This document shows positions 57,901-64,000 of a DNA stretch of 64,000 nucleotides, piece after piece; within the stretch, counting starts at the first letter, position 1, and every line of letters begins with the position of its first letter. Origin of the DNA: Stutzerimonas stutzeri (GTDB taxonomy: Bacteria > Pseudomonadota > Gammaproteobacteria > Pseudomonadales > Pseudomonadaceae); assembly GCF_015291885.1 (NCBI RefSeq), contig NZ_CP036186.1:1815001-1879000 (forward strand), in the 5' to 3' direction. The notes under the pieces are model-generated. The model ran no database searches and was not told the DNA's origin. It saw only the letters and a program-made list of their open reading frames with translations. A program made the translations under genes and the position numbers.

Positions 57901-60444
57901 CAGCGCCCCGAGCACCAGCAGGGTGCCGATCAGGGCCGCCGGCAGGGGCAGCATCCAGCACAGGGCCAGCGCGAGCAGACTCAGCGGCGCCAACAGCGAG
58001 CGGCGCAGGTTGTCGAGCATCTTGAAGCGCCCGATGATGGGCAGTGCCTGCGGGCCGCTGCGTGTACCGAAGATCCACGGCAGCAACTGCCAGTCGCCGC
58101 GGGTCCAGCGGTGCTGGCGCTTGCCCGATACGTCGTAGCGCGAGGGAAACTCTTCCACCACCTCGACGTCGGTCGCCAGTCCCGCGCGGGCAAACACGCC
58201 CTCGAACAGGTCATGGCTGAGCATGCTGTTTTCCGGCACCCGCCCGGCCAGCGCTGCCTCGAAGGCATCGATGTCGTAGATGCCCTTGCCGGTGTAGGAG
58301 CCTTCGCCAAACAGGTCCTGATAGACGTCCGAGACGGCCGCCGCATAGGGGTCCATACCGCCCGGACTGGAGAACACACGTTGATAGAACGAACCCTCGC
58401 GCCCAACGGGCAGCGACGGCGTGACACGCGGCTGAAGGATCGCGTAGCCGTTGACCACGCGCTGCTCGGGCACGCTGAAGCGTGGGCGGTTCAGCGGGTG
58501 CGCCATCTTGCCGATCAGGCGCATGGCGGCGTCACGGGGCAAGCGTGTGTCCGCGTCCAGCGTGATCACGTAACGTACATCCGTCGGGATCCGCTGCGTG
58601 CAGCCGGCCAGGGGCATGTAGCTGGTATCGGTCGCGCCACGCAACAGCTGGTTCAGCTCATGCAGTTTGCCGCGTTTGCGCTCCCAGCCCATCCAGCAGC
58701 CCTCGCTAGGATTGTACTGCCGGCGCCGATGCAGAATCAGGAAACGACTGCCGCCGGGCGCCGGGCCATAGCGCTGGTTGAGCTGGGCGATGGCGTTGAC
58801 CGCGACGTCCAGCAGCTGGGCGTCGCTGTCGAGAGTTTCCTGGTCGGCGTCCAGGCCGTCGGTGAGCAGGGCGAAGGTGAGGTCGCCCCCGGCGCCGGCC
58901 AGATGATGCACTTCGATTCGCTCGATCTGCTCCAGCAGTTCGGCTTCATTGGTCAGCAACGTCGGCACCGCGACCAGGGTGCGCATCGACTGCGGTACAC
59001 CAGCGGTCAGGTCCAGGCCAGGTAGCGTGATGGCACCGAAGCGCCAGGTGACCACGCGGTTGACCAGCGCAGAGGCCAGGTCCGTGATCGGCAGGAAGGC
59101 GACCAGTGCCAGCAGCGCGAGCCAGCCGGTCCCCGCGCCGTTACCGCCCATGGCTTGCAGCCCAAGGGTCAGTAGCAGCGTGGTCACCAGAAGGATGGCG
59201 CCGACATAACCGACGATGCCCAGTTGCAGGTGAAAGCGGCTCAGGCGCAACCCCAGAGGGGGGCGGAAATCAATGGTGCGTTCGAGGGCGAGGCGGCCTT
59301 CGCCAATCAGGTGGTAGCCGGGGTCGCCCACGCGCTCGTCGTCGGCACCGTCGCGGGTAAGTGCGGTGTTGGCAGCATCCAGCGCGGCGCCGGCGATCTC
59401 AAGCTCGCTGGCGCTGGAACCGCGCGCCAGTTGTTCGATGGCACTGCGATAGAGGTTGCGTGTCGGGAAGTCCATGATGGCGAAGGCGCTGCCGCCACGC
59501 AGTCGCTCATCCACCAGGCTGACGTCTTCGAACAGCTCGGTCCAGTCGATATCAGAGATCAACCGCATACTGGTGATGACGTTACGCACGCTGACGTTGG
59601 AGGCACCCTGGCGCTGCTGCGAGCGCTGCACCACCTGATCGATGGAGGTGTCCTGGCGGCCCAACTGTTCTTCCAGCCAGCCCAGTGACGGCGTGGTGCG
59701 CGGGTCCTGGTCGCGCAAGCGCTTGGCCAGTTCCGCGGCGAATACCTCGGACAAGGGTGCCGTGCCACGCGCAGCAATTTCATCGTCCAGCGCGTTTTTC
59801 GGCGAGCTGGCCGAGAGCAAGCGGTTGGCCAGCTCATCGGCGGCCATTCGGGTCGCCCGGCCATCGGTGATCTGATCGCTCAGACGGCGCAGGTTCTCGA
59901 TCAGTACGATGCGCAGGGTGATGGCCACGGCCCACAATTCGCCAATGGTCAGCGGCTGGACCTGCTGGTAGGCGTTGATGAAGCGACGCAGCGTTTCGGG
60001 GTCGAAATGACTGTCGGTGTGCGCCACGAACGCCCACGCCAGGCCGAATACACGCGGGTAGCCAACGAAAGGCCCCTCCGCAAGCTTTGGTAGCTGACGG
60101 TAGAAGCCAGGCGGCAGGTCGTCACGAATCTCGCGGATCTGCGCCTCGACCAGATGGTAGTTGTCCAGCAGCCACTCCGCCGCGGGCACCACGCTGCGGC
60201 CGCTTTCCAGCTCAGTGGCGCTGGCGCGGTAAGCCGCCAGCAGCACCGTCGCGTTGTCGTTCAAGCGCGCATGCAAGGGCAGCACCGCCGGAGGGCGAGG
60301 GGTCACGGGTTGTGCAGCGGCCAGGCTGCGGGCGTGATGCTCGAGCCGCTCGGGGCCGAACAACTCGTCGCGAACGGGAGCGAGATCGCTCCAGACGGGC
60401 GAACGCTGATGGCGCCCGAGGATGTGACGGAAAACTGAAGTCAT
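51904..60444 (-). CDS. ndvB: Cyclic beta-1,2-glucan synthase
   Basis: A 2,846-residue inner-membrane enzyme of the NdvB/ChvB/Cgs class, which initiates, elongates, cyclises and trims cyclic beta-1,2-glucan for the periplasm. In order: an N-terminal region, two membrane helices (about 410-460), the GT84 glycosyltransferase domain with ITLDADTRLPRD (about 628) and QHRWTRGDWQLL (about 780), four more helices (about 820-860 and 950-990), a glucoamylase-like transglycosylation domain with SAYNARDMEFTYQYSNFG (about 1385), two beta-sandwich carbohydrate-binding regions, and a C-terminal GH94 phosphorylase domain with the catalytic GGGDWNDGMNRVG (about 2520). ATG 60444 is chosen because it begins the conserved N-terminus; upstream codons to 60660 look non-coding. 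P. aeruginosa NdvB is a different, smaller enzyme. Such glucans support osmoadaptation and biofilms. Confidence 0.93.
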   Translation of the reverse strand: MTSVFRHILGRHQRSPVWSDLAPVRDELFGPERLEHHARSLAAAQPVTPRPPAVLPLHARLNDNATVLLAAYRASATELESGRSVVPAAEWLLDNYHLVEAQIREIRDDLPPGFYRQLPKLAEGPFVGYPRVFGLAWAFVAHTDSHFDPETLRRFINAYQQVQPLTIGELWAVAITLRIVLIENLRRLSDQITDGRATRMAADELANRLLSASSPKNALDDEIAARGTAPLSEVFAAELAKRLRDQDPRTTPSLGWLEEQLGRQDTSIDQVVQRSQQRQGASNVSVRNVITSMRLISDIDWTELFEDVSLVDERLRGGSAFAIMDFPTRNLYRSAIEQLARGSSASELEIAGAALDAANTALTRDGADDERVGDPGYHLIGEGRLALERTIDFRPPLGLRLSRFHLQLGIVGYVGAILLVTTLLLTLGLQAMGGNGAGTGWLALLALVAFLPITDLASALVNRVVTWRFGAITLPGLDLTAGVPQSMRTLVAVPTLLTNEAELLEQIERIEVHHLAGAGGDLTFALLTDGLDADQETLDSDAQLLDVAVNAIAQLNQRYGPAPGGSRFLILHRRRQYNPSEGCWMGWERKRGKLHELNQLLRGATDTSYMPLAGCTQRIPTDVRYVITLDADTRLPRDAAMRLIGKMAHPLNRPRFSVPEQRVVNGYAILQPRVTPSLPVGREGSFYQRVFSSPGGMDPYAAAVSDVYQDLFGEGSYTGKGIYDIDAFEAALAGRVPENSMLSHDLFEGVFARAGLATDVEVVEEFPSRYDVSGKRQHRWTRGDWQLLPWIFGTRSGPQALPIIGRFKMLDNLRRSLLAPLSLLALALCWMLPLPAALIGTLLVLGALAIPGLLPLCFTLLPSRSGVSAQSHLHRLLGDLRMAASQTLLNLAFLPDQAWRMGDAIVRTLSRLYGSRSHLLEWTTAAQSAISPRLKLSGFYRGMAGGTVLGVGVALLALLVAPTSWPLVLPFALLWLGAPALALWASRSPRVAPSQKLADADAQELRLIARRTWRFFETFVTVADNMLPPDNFQEDPKPVVARRTSPTNMGLYLLSTVAARDFGWAGTLQTLERMETTLDSMSRLQRHRGHFFNWYATEDMRALEPAYVSAVDSGNLAGHLIALANACEEWLDQPQAPHARQGLHDNLILARQAIAALPAANGERGQPLLGVLDEIATQIGDAQALDTRSATLRQLAEKAARVAQEICPSATDDEDAQALHFWINALCQALAEHGRDRQQSAESLAAMQARLRGVAANARQMALDMDFAFLLDPERKLLSIGYGLADNSLDPSCYDLLASEARLASLFAIAKGDVTTRHWFRLGRTATPLGNASALISWSGSMFEYLMPSLVMRAPAGSLLEQTNRLVVQRQQEYGNDHHAPWGVSESAYNARDMEFTYQYSNFGVPGLGLKRGLAENLVIAPYATGLATMVDATGAQANFRRMTEMGALGRYGFFEALDFTPTRLPDGQAFVIVRNYMAHHQGMTIVAIANTLQDGQMRARFHREPMIQACELLLQERMPRDVAIAHPRAEEVKIRAVEGGGDPQSLRRLKGSAASGAPVTHLLSNGRYAVMLTAAGAGYSRWRDLAITRWREDVSRDDYGSFVFLRDTEDGRVWPAGGQPLGSDALSHEVIFGEDHAEFIRHDLDLTTTMDVLVSGEDDSEVRRVSLANSGREARDIELTSYSEVVLTTPATDNAHQAFAKLFVVTEYLPEFGALTATRRLRSEGEQPIWAAHFAVVEGEILSDPQYETDRARFIGQRPSVAAAAVVAEGQPLSNSVGTVLDPIFSLKYRIRVAPGKVARVAFWTLVADSRDELLSLIEKHHDRSAYDRAKTLAWTQAQVQLRHLDIKPAEAADFQRLAAPILYADPQFRAPSAAIIQGAGAQSGLWPHAISGDLPIVLLRIDDIQDIAQVRQLLRAHEYWRMKRLAVDLVILNEHASSYLQDLQIAIETAVRSSQSRPRFGAELAQGSVYMLRVDLLSSEARALLRSVARVALIARRGPIDKQLANTLLPSEAVAAHFATPPPRPIISASGPTGSELAQGLEFFNGLGGFDKDGREYVTLLESGSTTPAPWINVIANPRFGFQVSAQGSGYTWAENSRENQLTPWSNDPVTDPCGEAFYVRDERSGALFSPTAQPIRDDGLYVARHGHGYSRFEHEAEGIALDLLQYVALGDPIKISRLTLRNLSSEPRRLSVTSYNEWVLGTARGASGPFIITQRDASSGLLLAHNPWSSAFPGRISFADLGGLQTAWTADRSEFLGRNSGPATPAALLAGTPLAGSVGAGMDPCAALQCGVELAPGESIEIVAFLGQCAAADEARALVERYRQADLDAVLREVTEHWDRALGSVQVKTPDRAMDIMLNGWLLYQTLACRIWARSAFYQASGAYGFRDQLQDGMALTFSQPEATRSHILRAASRQFPEGDVQHWWLPHSGQGVRTRISDDRVWLAFATATYIQVSGDAAILYEPVSFLEGPLLKPGEHDAFFQPMIADEAAALFEHCARGLDQCLELTGELGFPLIGGGDWNDGMNRVGEHGKGESVWLGWLLLRTIELFAPLAERRGSVADAQRVERWREHALALADSLEEKAWDGEWYRRATFDDGTWLGSKDSDECRIDSIAQSWAVLSGAADPARAKQAMASVQHHLIREHDGLALLFTPPFDKTPKEPGYIKGYPAGLRENGGQYSHAAMWAMLAFAKLGDGDAACGMFKLLNPINHTLTPKESRRYKVEPYVVAADVYGVAPHNGRGGWTWYTGAAGWMYRAGVEGILGIRREGEWLIVDPCISSQWPAFEATVTLDETRYAIRVENPDQANRGIQHARLDGGPLDCMNGYVRLALDGGQHQVVLTL

Positions 60445-60821
60445 GAGCGCCTGTCCGACTAGCGGAAATAGGGGAACAGGCGTTAGTGCGCCGGCTCCTG
60501 TCGGGAGGAACCACGGCGGCAAGCTTTCGGAACAACGGGAAACCGATTGCCGGTTTCTGCCAAATCGCCGTACGGCCTCGTGCATGCACCAAACCGCGTG
60601 GCGGCGTGGCTGAGGCTTCAAGAATCGGCGAGCCATGAAAGCGGAGGGCCATTGGGCCATTCCGTTTGCAGGAAGAATGCTGTCGCAGCAATTGCTCCAC
60701 GATACAGCATAGGCACTTTTATTGTCGGGGCTTTGTGGTCCTGGCCCTCAGACCTGATCGGCCTGCGCCAGACGCCCGACTCTGGCGCAGCACGGATGGA
60801 GCGAGTCTCGCGTCGCCCTGG
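60445..60821. other. Gene-free region upstream of glucan synthase
   Basis: These 377 bases separate the glucan synthase from the next minus-strand gene and should contain the synthase promoter. An inverted repeat lies at 60763-60790. AT-richer sequence occurs near 60700-60735. No gene is supported. Confidence 0.5.
60763..60790. terminator. 10-bp stem-loop after Cys-rich small gene
   Basis: CTGCGCCAGA (60763-60772) pairs perfectly with TCTGGCGCAG (60781-60790) around an 8-base loop, 31 bases beyond the stop of the minus-strand gene. No T-run adjoins the stem. Confidence 0.6.
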
Positions 60822-61223
60822 TTAGAGGCCGCCCAGCAGATCGTGTGCGTCGAGCAGGCGCCAGGCGATTTCCGGGTGCTTTTCCAGTCCGCGGCGCACG
60901 GCAGCGGCGATGGCCGGGCGGGTTTTGCGGCAGAGGCCGGGCTGTTCGGCGAACTTGATGGCGATGCCGCGCATGCTGCGCACTTCGTTGTGGCCAGGGG
61001 CGACGGTCATGCGGATGCCGAGCTGGTCGCGCATGCGTTGCTGCACGCGCTCGAGATCGTCCAGGCTCTGCACGTTTTCCAGGCGTTCGAGCAAGCGGCG
61101 TTCCTCGTGACGGGTCAGCATGAGAATGCGTACGTCGCCGCCGGATGTTTCCAGTAGCTCGTCACGCCGGCAGGTGCAGGTGCCGGGCGGGCAGGATGGG
61201 CGGAGCGGCGGCAGGCTATTCAT
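60822..61223 (-). CDS. Hypothetical protein with N-terminal Cys cluster
   Basis: A 133-residue protein with three closely spaced Cys residues at the N-terminus (PSCPPGTCTCRRDELL), suggestive of a metal or Fe-S site, and a mostly helical remainder (TRHEERRLLERLENV, RGLEKHPEIAWRLLDAHDLLGGL). ATG 61223 has only a weak upstream AAAG. I do not recognise a family. It is upstream of the glucan synthase but separated by 377 bases and a hairpin, and it is divergent from the CAP-domain gene. Confidence 0.6.
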   Translation of the reverse strand: MNSLPPLRPSCPPGTCTCRRDELLETSGGDVRILMLTRHEERRLLERLENVQSLDDLERVQQRMRDQLGIRMTVAPGHNEVRSMRGIAIKFAEQPGLCRKTRPAIAAAVRRGLEKHPEIAWRLLDAHDLLGGL

Positions 61224-61375
61224 GGCTTTCGATCATAGCCAAGCCAGCGCAATGCGCACAGCCAGTGGCGTTGTGCCTGCGCGGAGATGACAAGCGTGGC
61301 AGCGTCGCGCACCATGGCGCTTCACTTCTGCGCCGGTGCGCCTCGTTCCGTCAGGGATTTTGCTGGAGAACTGTC

Positions 61376-62212
61376 ATGCGTGTTCTGTCATCCGTCCTGC
61401 TGATCGCAACCTTGTGCGTTGCTGGCGCCGCTGTGGCCGAGGAGGCCCGGCTGGTCGAGGCGATCAATGCCTACCGTGGCGAAGTGCAGCGCTGTGGCGA
61501 CAAGGCGAGCGAAGAGCTGCCGCCGCTCACCGCCGACTCGCGCCTGAATCTGCCGGTCGATGGCGCAGGCGACCTGCAGCAGGCGCTGTCCCGCGCGGGC
61601 TATCCGATGGTGACCGTGCAGGCGATCACGCTTTCCGGCCCGCGGGATGCCCAGGCCGCAATGCAGGCGCTGCACGAAAGCTTCTGCCGGGTGATCCTCG
61701 ATCCGCAGTTCGCCGATATCGGTGTGAGTCGCAACGGCCGTGACTGGCGCGTCGTGGTGGCGCGGCCGTTGCTCGATGGTCGGCTGGGTGACTGGCAGGC
61801 CGAAGGGCAGAAGCTGCTGGAGCAGATCAACACCGCCCGTGCCTCCGCCCGGCGTTGCGGTAAGCAGGACTTCGCCGCAGCCGCTCCGCTCAGCTGGAAC
61901 GAGACGCTGGGCAGCACCGCCGAAGCCCACAGCCGGGCCATGGCCAATGGCAACTTCTTCAGTCATCTGAGCGAGGACGGCCGCACCCCAGGCGACCGCG
62001 CCGAGCTGGCGGGTTACGCCGGCAGGCAGGTCGGCGAAAACATCGCCGCGGCGCTGCCGACCGCGCGCAAGGTGCTGGACGGCTGGCTGGCCAGCCCCGG
62101 CCATTGCGCGAACCTGATGAACCCTCAGTTCAGCGAGCTTGGCGCCGCCTATGCGGTCGATCCGCAGAGCGACGCGGCCATCTACTGGACGGCGATGTTC
62201 GGCGCGCCCTGA
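61376..62212 (+). CDS. Secreted CAP/SCP-domain protein with duplicated domain
   Basis: A 278-residue exported protein with a signal peptide (VLSSVLLIATLCVAGAAVAEE, cleaved near 22). The C-terminal half (about 150-278) is an intact CAP (SCP/PR-1) domain: LSWNETLGSTAEAHSRAMAN, NFFSHLSEDGRTPGDRAELAG, GENIAAA and SPGHCANLMNPQFSELGAAY, with the conserved His and Glu residues. The N-terminal half (about 24-140) shows the same layout in degenerate form (INAYRGEVQRCG, SFCRVILDPQFADIGV) and appears to be an old duplicate that lost the active residues. GGAGAACTGTC precedes ATG 61376. Function of bacterial CAP proteins is generally unknown. Confidence 0.85.
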   Translation: MRVLSSVLLIATLCVAGAAVAEEARLVEAINAYRGEVQRCGDKASEELPPLTADSRLNLPVDGAGDLQQALSRAGYPMVTVQAITLSGPRDAQAAMQALHESFCRVILDPQFADIGVSRNGRDWRVVVARPLLDGRLGDWQAEGQKLLEQINTARASARRCGKQDFAAAAPLSWNETLGSTAEAHSRAMANGNFFSHLSEDGRTPGDRAELAGYAGRQVGENIAAALPTARKVLDGWLASPGHCANLMNPQFSELGAAYAVDPQSDAAIYWTAMFGAP

Positions 62213-62295
62213 TTCGCCCGCGTGGCTGGCTCGCTTGGTGAGCGATCGCGCCAGCGCGCTGTCAGACAAACCTGTTCCCATCTTCAGGGTTGCCC

Positions 62296-64000
62296 TTGAC
62301 CGATATCCCTTCTCCCGAGCAACTACCCGCCGTGCTGGCGGGCCCGCTGCTGCGGCGTACCGAGCCTGGCCTTCTGACGTTCTGGCTGGTTGGCTCGCGG
62401 CCGCTCGAGCTGTCGCTGATTCTCGAAAGCCCGGCGGTCGGACTGCAAAAATCTGTGTCGCTCGATGAGCTGAGCTGCCAGCGCCTGCCGATCGGCAAGC
62501 ACGCGGCATTGCATCTAATCGAGTTCGTGCCGGACGCACCGCTGCCAACCGATTGCCTGATCGAATACGACCTGCGCATCCACGATGGTGCAGTGGAGCA
62601 GGGCATCGCCGGCTGGGCGCCGCATCTGCTCTACGACGGCGCGACGCGGCCGAGCTTCGTCATCAAGTCGCGGCTCGATCGCGTGCTGCATGGTTCCTGC
62701 CGCAAGCCGCACCACGCCGCGACAGATGGTCTGCTGTGTGTCGACGAACTGCTGAGTGACGCGCTGGACAGTCCGGCCGAGCGCCCGGCCGTGCTGCTGA
62801 TGACGGGCGATCAGGTCTATGCCGACGATGTCGCGGGGCCGATGCTGGTGGCGATCCATGCATTGGTGCGCCGGCTGGGGCTCTATGGTGAACAGCTCGA
62901 AGGCGCGGTGGTAAGCGACAGCGATGAGCTGATGACCCATCCGGCGAGCTATTACCGTCGCGAGCAGCTGTTGCCCGCATTCAAGTCAAACGAGGCGCTG
63001 CGCGAGCGCTTCTTCGGTGGCGTGGAAAAGCCGGTGTTCACCACCGCCAACGGGCAGAACCATCTGATCAGCCTGGGCGAGGTCATGGCGATGTACCTGC
63101 TCGTCTGGTCGCCGACGCCCTGGTCGCTAATCGCCCCGCAGATGCCCGTGTTGGAACCCACCCATGCCGAGCGTTACCGATGTGAAGAGAGCTGTCTGCG
63201 CGGCTTCATCGTCGGGTTGCCGAAGGTGGCCCGCGCCTTGGCTCATGTGCCGTCGCTGATGATCTTCGATGACCACGACATCACCGATGACTGGAATCTC
63301 TCCGCGCGCTGGGAAGAGACCGCCTACGGCCATCCGCTGTCGCGACGCATCATCGGCAACGCTTTGCTCGCCTACCTGCTATGCCAGGCCTGGGGCAACG
63401 AGCCGAAGCGGTTCGCCGACTTGCTGCTGCCGGTGCGTGAGCTGCTGGCGACGGCGAGCGATGGCTGGCTGGATTGCGCAGCGCAGGATCAGTTGATCGA
63501 TGTGCTTTTCAGGCTCGACGGTTGGGGCTACGAGCTGCCCACCGATCCGCCGCTGGTGGTGCTCGACACTCGCACCCGGCGCTGGCGCAGCGAGCGCAAC
63601 CTCAGTCGCCCGTCAGGCCTGATGGATTGGGAAGCGCTGAGCGAGTTCCAGCAGAACATTCTCGACAAGCCGTCGGTGCTGATCGTCTCGCCGGCACCGA
63701 TGTTCGGCGTCAAGCTGATCGAGGCGGTGCAGCGCGTGTTCAGCTGGGCCGGTCAGCCGTTGCTGGTCGATGCGGAGAACTGGATGGCCCATCGCGGCGC
63801 CGCCCACGTGATGATGAACATCTTCCGCCACACGCGAACGCCGGGAAACTACGTGGTGCTGTCCGGCGACGTGCATTACTCCTTCGTCTACGAAGTGCAC
63901 ATTCGCGGTCGCAATACGGCGCCTCAGCTATGGCAGATCACCAGCAGCGGTGTGAAGAACGAGTTCCCGCGGCGCCTGCTGGACTGGTTCGACCGCCTCA
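62296..64000 (+). CDS. PhoD-like metallophosphatase (partial, runs off right end)
   Basis: An open frame to the right edge of at least 568 residues. It contains the metal-binding LLMTGDQVYADDVAGP and IFDDHDITDDWN and later LSGDVHYSFVYE, which are PhoD/metallophosphoesterase signatures (Asp-Asp and His ligands). The only starts are TTG: TTG 62296 has AGGG 6 bases upstream, TTG 62290 is two codons earlier, and the frame is closed by a TGA at 62239-62241. No signal peptide is evident, so the protein may be cytosolic. The C-terminus is missing. It follows the CAP-domain gene by 83 bases. Confidence 0.8.
   Translation, partial: MTDIPSPEQLPAVLAGPLLRRTEPGLLTFWLVGSRPLELSLILESPAVGLQKSVSLDELSCQRLPIGKHAALHLIEFVPDAPLPTDCLIEYDLRIHDGAVEQGIAGWAPHLLYDGATRPSFVIKSRLDRVLHGSCRKPHHAATDGLLCVDELLSDALDSPAERPAVLLMTGDQVYADDVAGPMLVAIHALVRRLGLYGEQLEGAVVSDSDELMTHPASYYRREQLLPAFKSNEALRERFFGGVEKPVFTTANGQNHLISLGEVMAMYLLVWSPTPWSLIAPQMPVLEPTHAERYRCEESCLRGFIVGLPKVARALAHVPSLMIFDDHDITDDWNLSARWEETAYGHPLSRRIIGNALLAYLLCQAWGNEPKRFADLLLPVRELLATASDGWLDCAAQDQLIDVLFRLDGWGYELPTDPPLVVLDTRTRRWRSERNLSRPSGLMDWEALSEFQQNILDKPSVLIVSPAPMFGVKLIEAVQRVFSWAGQPLLVDAENWMAHRGAAHVMMNIFRHTRTPGNYVVLSGDVHYSFVYEVHIRGRNTAPQLWQITSSGVKNEFPRRLLDWFDRL

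Noticed and set aside
53761..59025. Several long plus-strand frames (for example 53761-55218, 56491-57555, 57823-59025) inside the glucan synthase
   Set aside because: They are antisense shadows of a continuous, well-conserved 2,846-residue protein and show no family motifs.

Overview
The window is chromosomal DNA from a high-GC gammaproteobacterium of the Pseudomonas group, most likely the stutzeri lineage (Stutzerimonas). The evidence is the pseudomonad order ispD ... adhC-fghA ... ispF-truD-surE-pcm-(DUF368)-nlpD-rpoS-rsmZ, the glpFKRD locus, a Pseudomonas-type REP element and strong similarity of many products to P. aeruginosa, P. fluorescens or E. coli proteins. I see no rRNA, tRNA, CRISPR array, insertion sequence or prophage. 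The gene-dense sequence is mostly housekeeping and stress functions, with one small cassette that looks like accessory defence DNA.

Layout. 1-2.7 kb: end of ispD, then a minus-strand pair made of an HPF-like ribosome factor and a baeRF-family protein, and a LysR regulator. 2.8-6.5 kb: glutathione-dependent formaldehyde detoxification (adhC, fghA), then an Old Yellow Enzyme (xenB-like) with its ArsR regulator. 6.6-12.95 kb: the ispF-truD-surE-pcm-DUF368-nlpD-rpoS operon, followed by a clear rsmZ small RNA gene with a GacA-type upstream site. 13-16.1 kb: an acidic mini-protein overlapping a GNAT-Nudix fusion, and a sodium:solute symporter. 16.2-17.55 kb: a two-gene HAM1-SIR2 cassette, the most interesting part of the window. 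17.7-24.8 kb: truncated haemoglobin, universal stress protein, HNH protein, YebC-family protein, EamA-type exporter, MOSC protein, dGTPase and GhrA. 24.9-28.8 kb: a run of small stress-type proteins, including a second HPF-like protein and two DUF3597 paralogues. 29-34.6 kb: a PilJ-domain chemoreceptor, ppiC, and a phosphate island (polyphosphate kinase 2 behind a Pho-box candidate, a PstS-like binding protein, an Na/Pi cotransporter). 34.8-40.1 kb: glycerol uptake and catabolism (glpF, glpK, glpR, glpD) with candidate GlpR operators. 40.2-51.7 kb: DUF1275 protein, Suv3-like helicase, voltage-gated K+ channel homologue, DUF72, stress protein, SDR, sugar-efflux MFS, a four-TM protein, rlhA and a DUF2846 lipoprotein. 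51.9-60.4 kb: one very large cyclic beta-1,2-glucan synthase. 60.8-64 kb: a Cys-rich small protein, a double CAP-domain secreted protein and the start of a PhoD-like phosphoesterase.

How the parts relate. Much of the window concerns stationary phase and stress: RpoS, RsmZ, two HPF-like ribosome factors, universal stress protein, polyphosphate and phosphate supply, osmoregulated glucan, and detoxification. The HAM1-SIR2 pair fits a different logic. A HAM1 protein with the usual catalytic Asp replaced by His would sense a non-canonical purine nucleotide, and an adjacent intact SIR2 domain would act as a NAD+-consuming effector. It resembles the KomB-KomC part of the Kongming anti-phage system but has no adenosine deaminase gene beside it.
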